Shown piece after piece: positions 31,110 through 41,445 of a DNA stretch of 64,000 nt (the first letter of the stretch is position 1; each line of letters begins with the position of its first letter). The stretch comes from CAWAND01 sp963727915 (GTDB lineage Bacteria > Chloroflexota > Anaerolineae > Anaerolineales > E44-bin32): assembly GCA_963727915.1 (NCBI GenBank), contig CAVSID010000003.1, positions 1 to 64,000 of the forward strand. The letters run 5' to 3'. The translations under genes were made by a program, and so were the position numbers. The notes beneath the pieces were generated by a model that saw nothing but the letters and a program-made list of their open reading frames with translations, was not told the DNA's origin and did no database searches.

Positions 31110-31335
31110 CACCATACATCGTACCCGACCGAGGGCGTCGAACCCTCCTCCGAACCCTCCGACGATTAGGGCTCCAGATGTACTTGGGCGCTCTGGCGGA
31201 CATGAATCGGATTGGCAATGTGCATGCTCTGCCAGTGTCATCCCCAACGGTGACGCAAGCATCCATTGCAGCCGAAACGAGATCTTGGAGCGACAAGCTG
31301 AAGATGATATCTCTTGAGCGCGAACTCTGACGCCA
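31110..31335. other. Short intergenic stretch, nothing recognised
   Basis: About 225 bases between two broken GT-C genes on the plus strand. Open frames here are short and lack family motifs. No terminator-like hairpin was evident by eye. Confidence 0.3.
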
Positions 31336-32093
31336 ATGCAGAACCAGGGCTCCGACCAGGCGGCGTTCATCTTCCTCCCGCAACTGGCGTGGCCGGCATA
31401 GCCGGTCGGCAACCCTCCTCATCTGGTACGGCACCTCCTGGGGGCCATGGGCGTTCAGTGACGGCGTGGGCTATATCGTCAACGCCCGAAACCGCTCTGG
31501 GGGGCCTGGGCCTCTACCGTGCGTCCGGCGACTTCATCCCGCTGGTCACCCATCTCCCGCTTTACCCTGGCTGCTGGCTGCGTTGGGCAAGGCTGGTCTG
31601 GACCTGGTGGCGGCCGCCCGATGGATCATATTGTGCTCTTCGGTGGTTTTCTTGTTCGCCGGCGGCTGGGGCTTCTGGCGGGTGACCCGCTCGGCCTGGC
31701 TTGCCTCGGGCTCACCAGCATCCTGCTTGTCCACCCCGCCTTTCTCCTCGCCTACCTTTCGGCGATGTCCGAGCCCTTGTTCTTGTTCTGTATCGTGAGC
31801 AGTCTGCTTCTGATGGCAGACTACCTCGTGAACGGAAGGGCGGCCGCCTGGTCCTCTCGGCAGGAGCTGCCGCCGGGGCCCGATGACGCGTTACCCAGGC
31901 GCCGCCGTGATCGTCGCCTGCGTGGCCGGTTTGTGGCTGCTCACAAGGGCCGGCTGGCGAGCGAAGGCCCGCGACAGCCTGACCTTCTCAGCCATAAGCG
32001 TCACGCCCACGCTGGGGTTTGTGCTGTGGACTTCGCTTTGTGCTCGCCGCCAGGAACCCGCGCGGCGTCAAGAGCAGCATCGATCTCGTTACA

Positions 32094-32114
32094 CTTGTGA
32101 CGAATTTCACAAAG
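32094..32114. repeat. Palindrome TTGTGA-N6-TCACAA (family member 4)
   Basis: Perfect TTGTGA/TCACAA repeat with spacer CGAATT. It lies inside the broken GT-C gene and reads in its frame as Leu-Val-Thr-Asn-Phe-Thr-Lys, very like members 3 and 6. Confidence 0.6.
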
Positions 32115-32661
32115 CGTGCTCTCGACTCGTGTGGACCTGGAAGCCGCTGCCCCCCGACGTGATCCCCAACCAATTGCTCCGTCCACAGTCACACGTCCGC
32201 TGGTTGCGGTTGTGGCCGGGGGGCTAGCAGTCGGATTGGTTGGGTGGTGGCCGCCGCCGTCCGCGCGCCCGCCGGCAACTCCCCTCGGCCTCACGTGCGC
32301 ACCCGAGTGGCGGCCGGCCGGGCTGTTTGCTTTGTCGCCAGCTACTTGGTTTTTCTTCGCCGCCTACCTCGTGACCTCCCCTACGCCCGATGTGGACGCT
32401 GTGCACCCTGCTCCCTCTACTCCCGGGAGGGCTGCTGTTGGTCTTCGCCCTGGGCGATGTCATTCTGATACCTCGCGCGACCCTCTCGGTTGTTCGGCGC
32501 CGTGTTGGCAGCCACCATCGTGGGCAGTCTCGCCGGCTGGTCGATCATCAGCCAAGATCCGGTGCTGGGGATGCACCGGACCGGATTGGGCGATACCTCG
32601 TGTGCCTGGCGCAGTTCGGAGACCATCCGCGCCGTCGAGGCACCGCCCACAGATCTCACCT

Positions 32662-32845
32662 TGGTGAGCAATGAGACGGCGGCCGCGCTGCTCTACACTG
32701 ATCGGTCGGCCTACGAGATTCCCGGGTTGAAGGTGGGCGACATGCAACCGCTGTCGGTGCCTTTCGGGTCGGGGTCGTCGGATCTGGATCAGGCCTACCG
32801 CGATGGTGTGCGGGCGCTGGTGTTGTTTGACACGGTGAAGGGCCA
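32662..32845 (+). repeat. 184-bp near-identical direct repeat, copy A
   Basis: Matches 35527-35712 with four substitutions and three small indels by my reading. Encodes the soluble-tail block VSNETAA...LVLFDTVKG of a GT-C protein. Flanks on both sides are only distantly similar. Confidence 0.8.
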
Positions 32846-33206
32846 AATGAAGTCAGGTCGGAGGCAGCTCAGGGTCTCACGCCGAACGACCTAACTTCGG
32901 GGTTGAATTTGGTCTTCGCGGGCGGCGACGGAAAGATCTACTGTGAGTGCTCCTTCATTCCGCCGTTCCACTAGGCTGCCTCCGAGCCGGAATGGTCTGG
33001 TAACCTCGTGGTGCATCCGCCCGCTTGTTGCCCGGAGGGTTCTGAATGAAAATGGCCATGACAAGAGAGACACAGAGCAATCCGACCAACGATGGGAACG
33101 AATAAGGATCTCTTTACCAGCCTTGTCCGTGATTGGCAATCGGGAGATCAGTCCACGCCGGGCCGAATGTACGGATGGGGGACGATGGTGAGATTTAGAC
33201 TTAAAG

Positions 33207-35285
33207 GTGACACTTAGATTGACCTCACCCGATAGCAACTCAATCCTCAGCCCGATAACGGTATCTGGAAGAAGAACTATCCCGATAATTTCCTTCCTAC
33301 TCTTCGGGATCGCCATTGGTCTGATGTTTGCGCGTGACTTTGGGGTGTCCTGGGACGAAACAAGGGACGCCGACAGGGGACAAGCCGCGCTAACAGGCTC
33401 TAGACGCGTGACTGTAGCTGCATACTTCTCCGATCGTGCATTGAAGATCACGGACAACTGTATTTCATGCTCTTCTCAAGTACGGGCCATCTAATCCATC
33501 GATTCGTTCCAGGCTGGGAGATCGCCGACGGAGAACAATTAACGACATATGCCGTCTTCCTTGTCGGCATTGTTTGCATGTACTTACTCGGTGTGCCGTG
33601 TGCTCCCGGACATGGTTGCTTTGTTGCGACGACCTTGCTGGCAACCCAACCTGTTATCTTTGGATACTCTTTTATGAATTCGAAGGATATCCCGTTCATG
33701 ACCATGTTCTTGGCCACAGTCGTCGTGGGACTTGGGGCCACCAACAGCTCCAACGCTCAAGACTGGGCCGAGAGCGTGGTGAACCTTCGGCGCCCGCCAA
33801 GTGGACGAGCATCGGAATACCATCTGGTCGAGCCCCGCATCCAATTGGAGTGATCTAGCTCCCATCTACCGCTGGTCGCTGGCCGCCATCTCATGCATCC
33901 TCCTTTTCTTGACACTAGACCTGCTATGCGGGAATTCCACGCGAAACCTAGCAGAGGCATCCTTGACCTCAGCCTACAACGGCCGAGCCATTTGGCCCAT
34001 CCAGAGGCTCTTCTCAGCCGCAGCCACAGATGCCTACAAGACACCTCTGGCGCTGTATTCGCGAAAACTTACGCACCTGTTCTCTATGCCGAGCAAATCG
34101 GAATACCGCTTGCATTCCTCCTCTATCGCGCTGCTGGGCCGCGTATTGCCAAGCCTAGGAGCAACGTGGGGTGTTGCATGGAAGTCCGCCGATCTCCCCG
34201 CGTTCTTCGGCGCATCCCTATTGCTCGGTTGCACGATCTCCATCCGACAGGTCGGAGTGTTTGCTCTTTTGCTGGTCGGCTTGTTCAGTGTTTGCCAAGC
34301 TTGGAAGAGGTGCTGTCTTTCCTCTGTTGTGCATGGGCTTTCTTGCTGGTCTTGTCACCGTGGCCACTTGGCCCTACCTTTGGAGCAACCCGCTAGGCAA
34401 TTTCCTGAGCACGTTGGCGCATGCAGCCAGTTTTCCCAATCACAATACTCTTTTCTTAGGACACCGCTACTCGTCTGAGGGGGTCTGCCTTGGTTCTTCT
34501 TTCCTTGGATGGCAACCGTCGAGCTTACCGAACCCGCGGCTGTTCTTGTCTGGATGGGTGGCATAATCGCGATCCTGGAGATCGGATGAGTGCGAGGGCG
34601 CCTCCGCCCCATCGATCTAGTGTTGGCGGTATGGGTGAGCGCACCGCTATTACTCCTCTTCTTTACCTCGTTTGCCATCTACGGGAACATCCGCCACCTA
34701 TTGTTCATCATGCCACCACTGTTCATCCTGGCAGGTGAATTGCTCTGCATTCTGCATCTCATATCTGCCTCGGGTTTGGCTTCGGCTCGCACTCAGTGCC
34801 ATCGTATTACTGCCGGGCATACTTGGAACAGTCAGCCTCCACCCGTATGAGTACATTTATTACAACTCGTTTGTCGGGGGTGTTCGTGGGGCCAATGGTG
34901 TCTATGAACTGGATCGTTGGTGTCTTTCCCTGCGTGAGGGCATGCGCTCCATTGACAACATCGCTTCTCCAGGGGCTTCGATCATCGTGGCAAGCCAAAC
35001 TGACCCAAATCAGCTAAGCCAAGTCGAGGACTTCGCAAGAGCAGACCTGCAACTCACCAATAAGCTCCGCTGTGGCCAACGGCTGACTATGTCCTTTCCT
35101 GCACTTATCGGTCCCTAGGGGATTGGCAGACTGACGACTACACACAGGTCTATGCCGTCCAAAGGTCGGGGGCTGTGTTGGCGTCTCTGTGTGGCAGCGC
35201 ATCCCTGCCAGCAGGTAGGACCTACATATGCCTGCCTCGGAACGAGCCACCAAAGCGAGATCTTTGGATTGCAGAATGGAACTAA
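33207..35285 (+). pseudogene. GT-C (GT39-like) membrane glycosyltransferase, frameshifted, AT-richer
   Basis: Broken gene encoding about 690 residues in pieces. Blocks are: SFLLFGIAIGLMFARDFGVS followed by WDET (first-loop acidic motif), LYFMLFSSTGHLIHRF-like residues, TYAVFLVGIVCMYLLGV, PVIFGYSFMNSKDIPFMTMF then LATVVVGLG, NGRAIWPIQRLFSAAATDAY then KTPLALYSRKL, FFTSFAIYGNIRHLLFIMPP, LHPYEYIYYNSFVGGVRGAN then GVYELDRWCLSLRE, and a tail ending YICLPRNEPPKRDLWIAEWN with TAA at 35283-35285. Order and motifs match the genes at 1-1991 and 8668-9646. At least six frame changes. Base composition is visibly more AT-rich than in the flanking 38-64 kb genes. GTG 33207 is the assumed start. Confidence 0.6.
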
Positions 35286-35289
35286 GAAT

Positions 35290-35843
35290 AAGTCTGCTGC
35301 TGTTCTCTCTTCGGGCCGGCCGACTACATTCAGCGTTCAGTACCTCAGACCCAGCACTTCAACGCCGTGGTCGTCGTGGCCATTATTCTCAGTCTGGCTG
35401 GACGGTCGATCTTCGGCCAGATAATTGTTCGGGCTTGCACCGCACTGAGTTGGGTTACACTTCGCAGGTCACACGTCACTCGGAAACCATGCGGGCCCTC
35501 GAGAAGCTTCCCCCTGGATCTTAGACTGGTGAGCAATGAGACGGCGGCCGTGCTGCTCTACACCGATCGGTCGGCCTACGAGATTCCCCGGCGGGTTGAA
35601 GGTGGCGACATGCAACCGTTGTCGGTGCCTTTCGGGTCGGGGTCGTCGGATCTGGATCAGGCCTACCGCGATGGCGTGCGGCGCTGGTGTTGTTTGACAC
35701 GGTGAAGGGCCAGCTCAAGTCGGGCCCGGGGAACGCCGTCCAAGCCCAGGCCCCCGGCGATCTGACGGATGGACGCCCATTTTCGAGGGAACGATGGGGC
35801 GATCTTCTGCAAGTGTCCGGTTGAAGCCTTACCGGGCGAGTAG
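35290..35843 (+). pseudogene. 5'-truncated GT-C gene fragment (soluble tail only)
   Basis: Only the last membrane segment and soluble tail of a GT-C paralogue remain, starting 5 bases after the stop of the preceding gene. Readable pieces are FNAVVVVAIILSLAGRSIFG, LDLRLVSNETAAVLLYTDRS then AYEIP, SDLDQAYRDGV, LFDTVKGQLKSG, and after slips DGAIFCKCPVEALPGE with TAG at 35841-35843. The corresponding end of the 31-33 kb gene is DGKIYCECSFIPPFH. No start codon or N-terminal helices are present, so this is a remnant. Confidence 0.65.
35527..35712 (+). repeat. 186-bp near-identical direct repeat, copy B
   Basis: Second copy of the segment at 32662-32845, about 2.87 kb downstream in the same orientation. 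The sequence is far more conserved than its flanks. Confidence 0.8.
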
Positions 35844-36358
35844 GTTGCATGAAACTGGTCGAAAACAGCTCGCTGGATCCCACTAATTCCAATGCTGGCC
35901 CCATCGAATATTGCCGCTCATGCCCCATCCGATTCCTGACTTCTTAGCAATGCGGCTTTAAAGAGGAAGAGGTCCCTTGCCTCGACGCATAATGGGAAGA
36001 CCGTCCTTGACGCCATGGTCCAGGGCGTCGGGCTGCGGTTGCTGGGGAGCTTCCGGCAAAGAGGTCTGGCACACAATGAGGACGCAGGAGCGACAACGCT
36101 TGTCTGGTGGAGGCGGTCTGGCCTAAACAGGCGATGATCTCATTGGCATAATTCACACATCCCATGGTCCGACCGTATCTTTGCACCACGACGCTCTTGC
36201 CACAGTCTCGATCACCGAATCCTTCGCCGGACCCTCTCCGCTGATCTTGTTCGGAAGACTAAGGAAATCAAACCAGATCCTTGATGCCCGCTCCCTTTGC
36301 GGGAAAACGTTCCCCCGGAAAGTAATCAAGGCAATTCTGTCTCTGGCTCGCAACGTGC
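35844..36358. other. Convergent intergenic region, nothing recognised
   Basis: About 515 bases between the ends of the plus-strand GT-C series and the minus-strand run. Termination of both is expected here, but no clear GC-rich hairpin with a T-run was found. Small open frames on both strands have no recognisable features. Confidence 0.4.
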
Positions 36359-38020
36359 TTAAAGAGTAGGCGGGATAGCGGTCAGCCGTGTTGGAGGGGA
36401 ACAGCGTGCGTTCCCCGCTAAGATAATCCAGTGTATAGGCTCCCCAATAGTCAGTGTAGGCCGCTTGTCAAATCCATACGTCCCCAAGCTCGTTACGAGC
36501 TGGTCAATGCTGGTCGCATCATACTGGGTGAATATCACTCGCCAATGACCGTTGGCAGTGTAGAGCACGGATACCCCACCAAGGCCATCCAGAATCCTCC
36601 AGTCACAATACCGATGGGCCAACTATCGGCTAATCAGACTATCGATGGCGATCCCGAAGATCACGGCACTTGCCAGTCCAGCGATCAGGAGGTGACGGAC
36701 ACTGTAAACGTCAACCGTGTTGTTGCTGAAGATGCTCAGACCAAGCGAAAAGGCGAACAGGAGAAAAACGGTCGATTCCGCCTTGAGGGTCGAATCCGTT
36801 GCTGCCGCAAACCCAAATATCCTACGGCCATCCGACGGCGCGAAACGACGAAGTAGAGAAACGCCGACAAGATAAGCGCACCGACGGTGGCCCACGCCAA
36901 GGTCTGCCACCATGTCAGAGAACTGAGGATTCGAATGGATGGAGTTCCCCAAAGCGCCGGCAGGAAAATCCCTTTGCCAAGGAGCATCAGATCTGTTGAT
37001 CACGCCTGTGGGAACAGAAGCTATGGAGTACGCCCACCAGATCGAGATGCCCCGTGACCCACCCAATCCACATTGGTGCAAAGCCAATCGCAGCCCCCGT
37101 CCCGAGAATGATCCAAGTCCCATACCCGTGCTTTCTCCTTGACTGATTGCGTCAAAACACCGGCGCCGGCAGCCACCGCGCCAACGACACTAGAATGCCC
37201 TTTGCGAGGACCTGCAATCGGGAGAATGCCCATGTTGGATTGCAGCCCGATATGAAGAAGCCAGCCACGAGAAGAACAAGATCAATGCCGGTGTGAGGAG
37301 GTCGAAGGTCACAACCGGCGAAACGTGGATTTCTCGCTGAACCAGGGACGACACTGATCCCGAGCTGCCGCCCATTCCTGCGAACTCGAGAACAAGGGCA
37401 GCATTGTGGCGGCGATGAAGACAATCATCATCTGGTTTTCCGACCAGAAACCCACCCCATCTAACACGCCAAGGGCCAAGATCGTTCCTACTCCCTCCGT
37501 CGTCCTTGCGCCTGGTAGTCGGCTCCGCTCAGGATGAGCGCCCCCATCCCGCACGCCATCATGACCGAGTAACCGCCGATAGGCTGGAAGTTCCATTCGA
37601 GGACATGGAATCCTGGCACAGCCAAGAACAACGTCGCCAAGAATGCCACCCGATAACCCCAGTGCGTCCGGAAGTAGTAGGCGGCAAGATCAGGAACACG
37701 GTCATAAGGCGACGGTAGAAAGTCGGAACACGGGCACGCTTGTCCAAAGATCGCCATGAGACCTGCAGAAAGCAGCGATTTAAAGGTGCCGTGGTGTTGG
37801 GTTCCGTATTCGACCGGGCGAGAAAAGCCATGCAACATATGCTTGGCCATCAGTGCGAACAGGCCTCATCACTATCGAAGTTCATCCGCCACTGAAGTGC
37901 CGCCCAAATTCTCATTGCAGCCCCAACCACGATGGCTGCTCCGATGAGCGACGAGCCACGATGGCGTTTTGCCGACTCTGGGTGGTCAACCCGTGCAGGG
38001 AGATTGTCCTGGCATGGGGC
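36359..38020 (-). pseudogene. GT-C (GT39-like) membrane glycosyltransferase, frameshifted, AT-richer
   Basis: Broken membrane glycosyltransferase of about 550 residues. The N-terminus has the helix SLIGAAIVVGAAMRIWAALQ followed by WRMNFDSDEA and, in the next frame, LMAKHML: the N-F-D-S-D-E-A pattern is a classic GT39-like first-loop motif. Then come HGTFKSLLSAGLMAIFGQ, VFLLFAFSLGLSIFSNNTVD followed by VYSVRHLLIAGLASAVIFG, and a soluble tail with SVLYTANGHWRVIFTQYDAT then SIDQLVTSLGTYG and ERTLFPP-like residues, ending LTAIPPTL at 36359. At least five frame changes. The assumed start near 38020 overlaps the 3' end of the upstream gene's open frame. Confidence 0.55.
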
Positions 38021-39588
38021 CCCACCGATGAAGATTTGGAAACTGTGGCACTCACGGGGTAGTCCCAACATTCGGCCGCCGCTCTCGCTTCTCGATACGC
38101 CATCCAACCCAGGAAACCCAGGCTCAACACCGTGATCAGCGCGCCGGCAATGAGGGCAGCGGCGTAGGGTGGATCAGGGTGATTGGCGACATAGGCCAGG
38201 CCCAGATTCACATCGTGGGCGTTGAACATGTCCGGCAGATGAGCCACCCGCCACAGCTTCTCATGCTGCCAAAGGTCGTTGGCCAGGACAAGAAGGCCGC
38301 CCGTCACCCCGAGGCGCGCCCAGTTCGACAGCTTGCCGGCCACGATCAGCCGCTGCAGATGGATGCCGGCAAGCACAGTCAGGAAGATCACCGCGAAGAT
38401 GAAGAAACGCGTGGATACCCTTTGCGAAGACAGGAGGGGGATACCCAGCCGGTTGATGGGCTCATAGACGCGACCGATCGACAGGACGGTCATGGCCAGC
38501 GATGGCAGGATCAGCGCGCTGTAACGGTTGGCTCCCCCTTGATCACGAAGCCAGATACCCACACCGAGTACAGCAACGAAGAGCATCCCCACCAAGCCGA
38601 CGTAGTGGTCAAGCTCCCAATAGCCAAGCGGATTGAGCGGCGTGTTGCGGAAGATCTCGCTGGGGATCGCCAGCTTCAAGTCGACGGTCGAACCGAGAAG
38701 CTGAAAGGCGCTGTCGAAGCCCGAAAGGAAGGCCGAGTTGAATCTTCCTGCTTCCAGCGCCGGGGGCAGGATGCGCACGGCGCAGACCAGTCCGGCGAAG
38801 AATACGGCCTTGACCAGCGGGGGGAACAATTGCCGCCGCGCCAGGGCCAGCAGGCCCATGAAGATCAAGGCCATCACAAACAAGTGGAAGGCGCCCTGCA
38901 AGAAGAGCAGGAGCAAGAGGAGATCGACCTTGAAGATCCAGCTCCAACTAGGGATGGTTTCGATGGCATCCAGGATGAGAAGCACAAACCAGGGAAGAAG
39001 AAAGTAACCGGCCCAATGGATATGACCCACGACGATGTGGTCGGTGATGTGGCCGTTGAAGTTGAATATCAGAAACACAAAGGAGAAAGTGATCGGAGAC
39101 CAGCGGTAGCGCCTCGCCAGCCGCCATAGGCCCCAGGCACCAACCGCATAGAGCAGGATCGTGTTGACCACCACGAACGGGCCGGGGTCAAGAAATCTCA
39201 ACAGCAGCACCTGCGGCGAGATGATTGTGTCCGGGATGGCAAGGTAGCGGTCGGTGATGTTGCGAAGCGCAGACGGATCGGGCATGTTGAGCGGCAGCTG
39301 GCCGGTGCGCACCGCATCCTGCAGGAACGCCAGGCGATGGCCCATGCCCTCCGCCCAATCGCTGTAGAGGAAGTTGATCTTTCCCCAATTGAGAATGTAC
39401 GCCCAGAGCAAGGCCCCCCCGACGGCCAATACCAGTGCCCAGGCTGGCTGAAGCCGGGCCGAGGCGCCGTCATCCCCCCATTCGAAGAGCAGCCTCGAGG
39501 TCCAACCCGCCAGCCGCGCCATCAGCTGCCAGGTTGCATCCAAGGCCCGGTCGATCCGCCCCCGGCCGCCGTTCTCTCGTTCAGGCAT
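37912..39588 (-). CDS. Polytopic membrane protein, YfhO/GT-C-like
   Basis: Protein of up to 558 residues with about twelve helices. The first loop is WGKINFLYSDWAEGMGHRLA, followed by QVLLLRFLDPGPFVVVNTIL then LLYAVGAWGLWRLARRY. A characteristic middle block is FNFNGHITDHIVVGHIHWAG then YFLLPWFVLLILDAIE, and the later block LSIGRVYEPINRLGIPLLSS then QRVSTRFFIFAVIFL. This architecture resembles YfhO-like and other GT-C membrane proteins with large external loops; there is no clear homologue among the other genes here. The frame stays open to 37912, but the last 40 or so residues look non-coding and overlap the next gene, so the real stop may have been lost near 38060. Family palindrome 5 lies just upstream. 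Confidence 0.6.
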   Translation of the reverse strand: MPERENGGRGRIDRALDATWQLMARLAGWTSRLLFEWGDDGASARLQPAWALVLAVGGALLWAYILNWGKINFLYSDWAEGMGHRLAFLQDAVRTGQLPLNMPDPSALRNITDRYLAIPDTIISPQVLLLRFLDPGPFVVVNTILLYAVGAWGLWRLARRYRWSPITFSFVFLIFNFNGHITDHIVVGHIHWAGYFLLPWFVLLILDAIETIPSWSWIFKVDLLLLLLFLQGAFHLFVMALIFMGLLALARRQLFPPLVKAVFFAGLVCAVRILPPALEAGRFNSAFLSGFDSAFQLLGSTVDLKLAIPSEIFRNTPLNPLGYWELDHYVGLVGMLFVAVLGVGIWLRDQGGANRYSALILPSLAMTVLSIGRVYEPINRLGIPLLSSQRVSTRFFIFAVIFLTVLAGIHLQRLIVAGKLSNWARLGVTGGLLVLANDLWQHEKLWRVAHLPDMFNAHDVNLGLAYVANHPDPPYAAALIAGALITVLSLGFLGWMAYREARAAAECWDYPVSATVSKSSSVGPHARTISLHGLTTQSRQNAIVARRSSEQPSWLGLQ

Positions 39589-39624
39589 GGGTGACCGCCA
39601 GCAAATTGCCGGCCCTCCATCGTC

Positions 39625-39642
39625 TTGTGAAAGAATTCACGA
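39625..39642. promoter_or_regulatory. Palindrome TTGTGA-N6-TCACGA (family member 5)
   Basis: One mismatch from the consensus, spacer AAGAAT. It lies in the 66-bp gap between two minus-strand genes, 37 bp upstream of the ATG of the downstream one, so an operator role is possible here. Confidence 0.5.
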
Positions 39643-39654
39643 ACTCTCCTGCCA

Positions 39655-41419
39655 TCATTTCCCACTGCCCACAAGATAGACGGCCTGATCTCCGTAAGTC
39701 CCCGCTGGGGCCATGCCGCTTTGTTCCAAGGTGCGTGCCACGCCAGCCGGGTCGGCGTAGGCGGTCATATCCACCAACACATAGCGTACTCCCAACTTTC
39801 GCAGTTCGTTGAGACTGGCCTCGTCCGGGAAGCCTTCCATCACCGGCCGGATGCGCAAGTACTGGCTCGGCGGGTAGGCGTTGAAGAAACCGCCCAGAAA
39901 TGGCTTGTTGTTGATCAGGGTGTAGTAGACCAGGATCTGGTCTTCCTCCCGATCAAAAGGGAACTCCGCCACGGCGCCCTGGCCGGGTTGAGAGGCCAGC
40001 CACAAGTCAACCGGGCGCGGCTGGACCGGCACCAGACCAAAGGGCCCGGGGTAGAAGTCGAGCACGACAAGCGCCAGCAGGCCAGCCGCCAACCCCTGGC
40101 GCCAAGTTCCTCTGGCACGCGCCAGGAGATCGCTCGCACCCAGGCCAGCCAGGGCGCACACCGCCAGCAGCGCCAGGATTCCCGTCCGCTTGAAGGTCCG
40201 CATCTTGGCGTAGAAGGGGAAGACCTTGAACATCAGATAGCCCGGCAAGGGGATCGATGTCTCGCTCCGGCCAAGCAGCCCTTGGAGCGGGCTCGGGATG
40301 GGAAGATGCACCATCGCCTCGTTCCAGAACAAGTGCGTCCCCAAGGTGAGGGTGAAAGCCGCGGCGAATGTTAGCAAGAGAAGCAGCGTGATCCGCCGAA
40401 GGGATGCCGTCTTGAGTCCGCGGATCGCCCCGAAAACGGCCAACGGAAGGCCGACGGCGCCCATGTACAGGCTGCCCTCTATCCAGTGATCGCGGGCAAA
40501 ATGGTCGGCCACCCATTGACCCAACAGGAAATGGTCCGTGGACGGGAGGAAGAAGTCGGTCAGGCTGGCGGACCCGTTTACCACATCGGCGATGGAGCGA
40601 TCGGGCAGCTTGCTGCCGGCAACCAGGCTCAAGAACGGAAGCTCGCCGACGGCCACCAGCGGCAGAGACCACACCACCGCCACACCGACCCGGCGCCAGA
40701 ACGCCGCCTTGCGCAGCCGGGCACGGTCCCATATCAACAGGTAGGCGCCAGCGACGAACAGCGTGACCACCACGGTCATGTAGAACGTGTACTGCGACGT
40801 CATGCTGATCAGGCCCAGACGAAACCCCCGTCAGCGGCGACGCCCAGCGCAGCTTGGGGGTCTCCGTCAGCAGACTGATCATGCCCATGAAGTACATCGG
40901 GAACCACATCGTCCCGGCCACGTTCAGATGACCGGCCCGAAAATGCGCCACACGAAACGGGAGGAAAGCGAACAGCGTGCCTGCGATCAGGGCTGCCCAC
41001 GTGTCGCCCGTCAATCGCTTCACCCAGAAGTAGGCGGTCAGGCCCGAAAGCACGAAGGTGGCCATCAGCACCAGGTTGTAGCCGAGGACCGGGCCGGAAA
41101 TCAGGCTGAAGGGCAATCCCATCAGGATTTGAGCCGGCGTGATCTCCGTCCGTGCCAGGTTCCAGCCTTGTGGGTAGTTGAGCTGGGGGACATCCAGGGG
41201 GAGCCGGTGGAGCTGGAAGATCGCCTTCTGGAACCAGCCGATCAACCACACGAACTGCATGTTGTCACCAAACTGATCGACAACACTCCCGGCGGCATGC
41301 AGGCTCAGGGGCCAGGTGAAGATGACGGTGAGCGCGACAAACCACCCCACGACCAGAGCCGGCTGGCGCCATCCTTGAACTCGGCTCTCACCGGCGGCGC
41401 CGATCGATTCGCTAGCCAT
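39655..41419 (-). CDS. YfhO-like / GT-C membrane protein, one frameshift
   Basis: Membrane protein of about 588 residues. N-terminal half: helix VVGWFVALTVIFTWPLSLHA, first loop VVDQFGDNMQFVWLIGWFQK, then LNYPQGWNLARTEITPAQIL, a pattern seen in YfhO-type proteins, and FAFLPFRVAHFRAGHLNVAG then TMWFPMYFMGMISLL. A frame change near 40810 leads to MTSQYTFYMTVVVTLFVAGA, then FFLPSTDHFLLGQWVADHFA, PFYAKMRTFKRTGILALLAV and a C-terminal soluble domain with NAYPPSQYLRIRPVMEGFPD and LRKLGVRYVLVDMTAYADPA before VYLVGSGK. ATG 41419 is preferred over TTG 41437. The exact reaction is unknown; related proteins modify teichoic acids or surface glycans. Confidence 0.65.
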
Positions 41420-41445
41420 GCCGATCTGGGGAAGCAAGCCGACGG

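Larger units (their letters stand above)
31336..32974 (+). pseudogene. GT-C (GT39-like) membrane glycosyltransferase, frameshifted
   Basis: Paralogue of the genes at 25060-26618 and 42414-44069. Blocks across frames are: ATG at 31336 (MQNQGSDQAAFIFLPQLAW), FSDGVGYIVNAR (first-loop Asp), LYRASGDFIPLVTHLPLYP, LLVHPAFLLAYLSAMSEPLF then FLFCIVSSLLLMADYLVNG, MTRYPGAAVIVACVAGLW, and the soluble tail LVSNETAAALLYTDRSAYEI, SDLDQAYRDGVRALVLFDTV. After a final slip it ends LNLVFAGGDGKIYCECSF then IPPFH with TAG at 32972-32974. At least six frame changes. A family palindrome at 32094-32114 lies in the codons LVTNFTK. The tail holds one copy of a 184-bp near-identical repeat shared with the fragment at 35.5 kb. 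Confidence 0.6.

Noticed and set aside
35844..36358. Possible small genes in the convergent gap
   Set aside because: Open frames on both strands are short and show no motif, helix or ribosome binding site.
38179..39129. 316-codon Gln/Glu/Arg-rich open frame on the plus strand
   Set aside because: Antisense to a hydrophobic membrane-protein gene; complementary codons of hydrophobic residues give such charged products.
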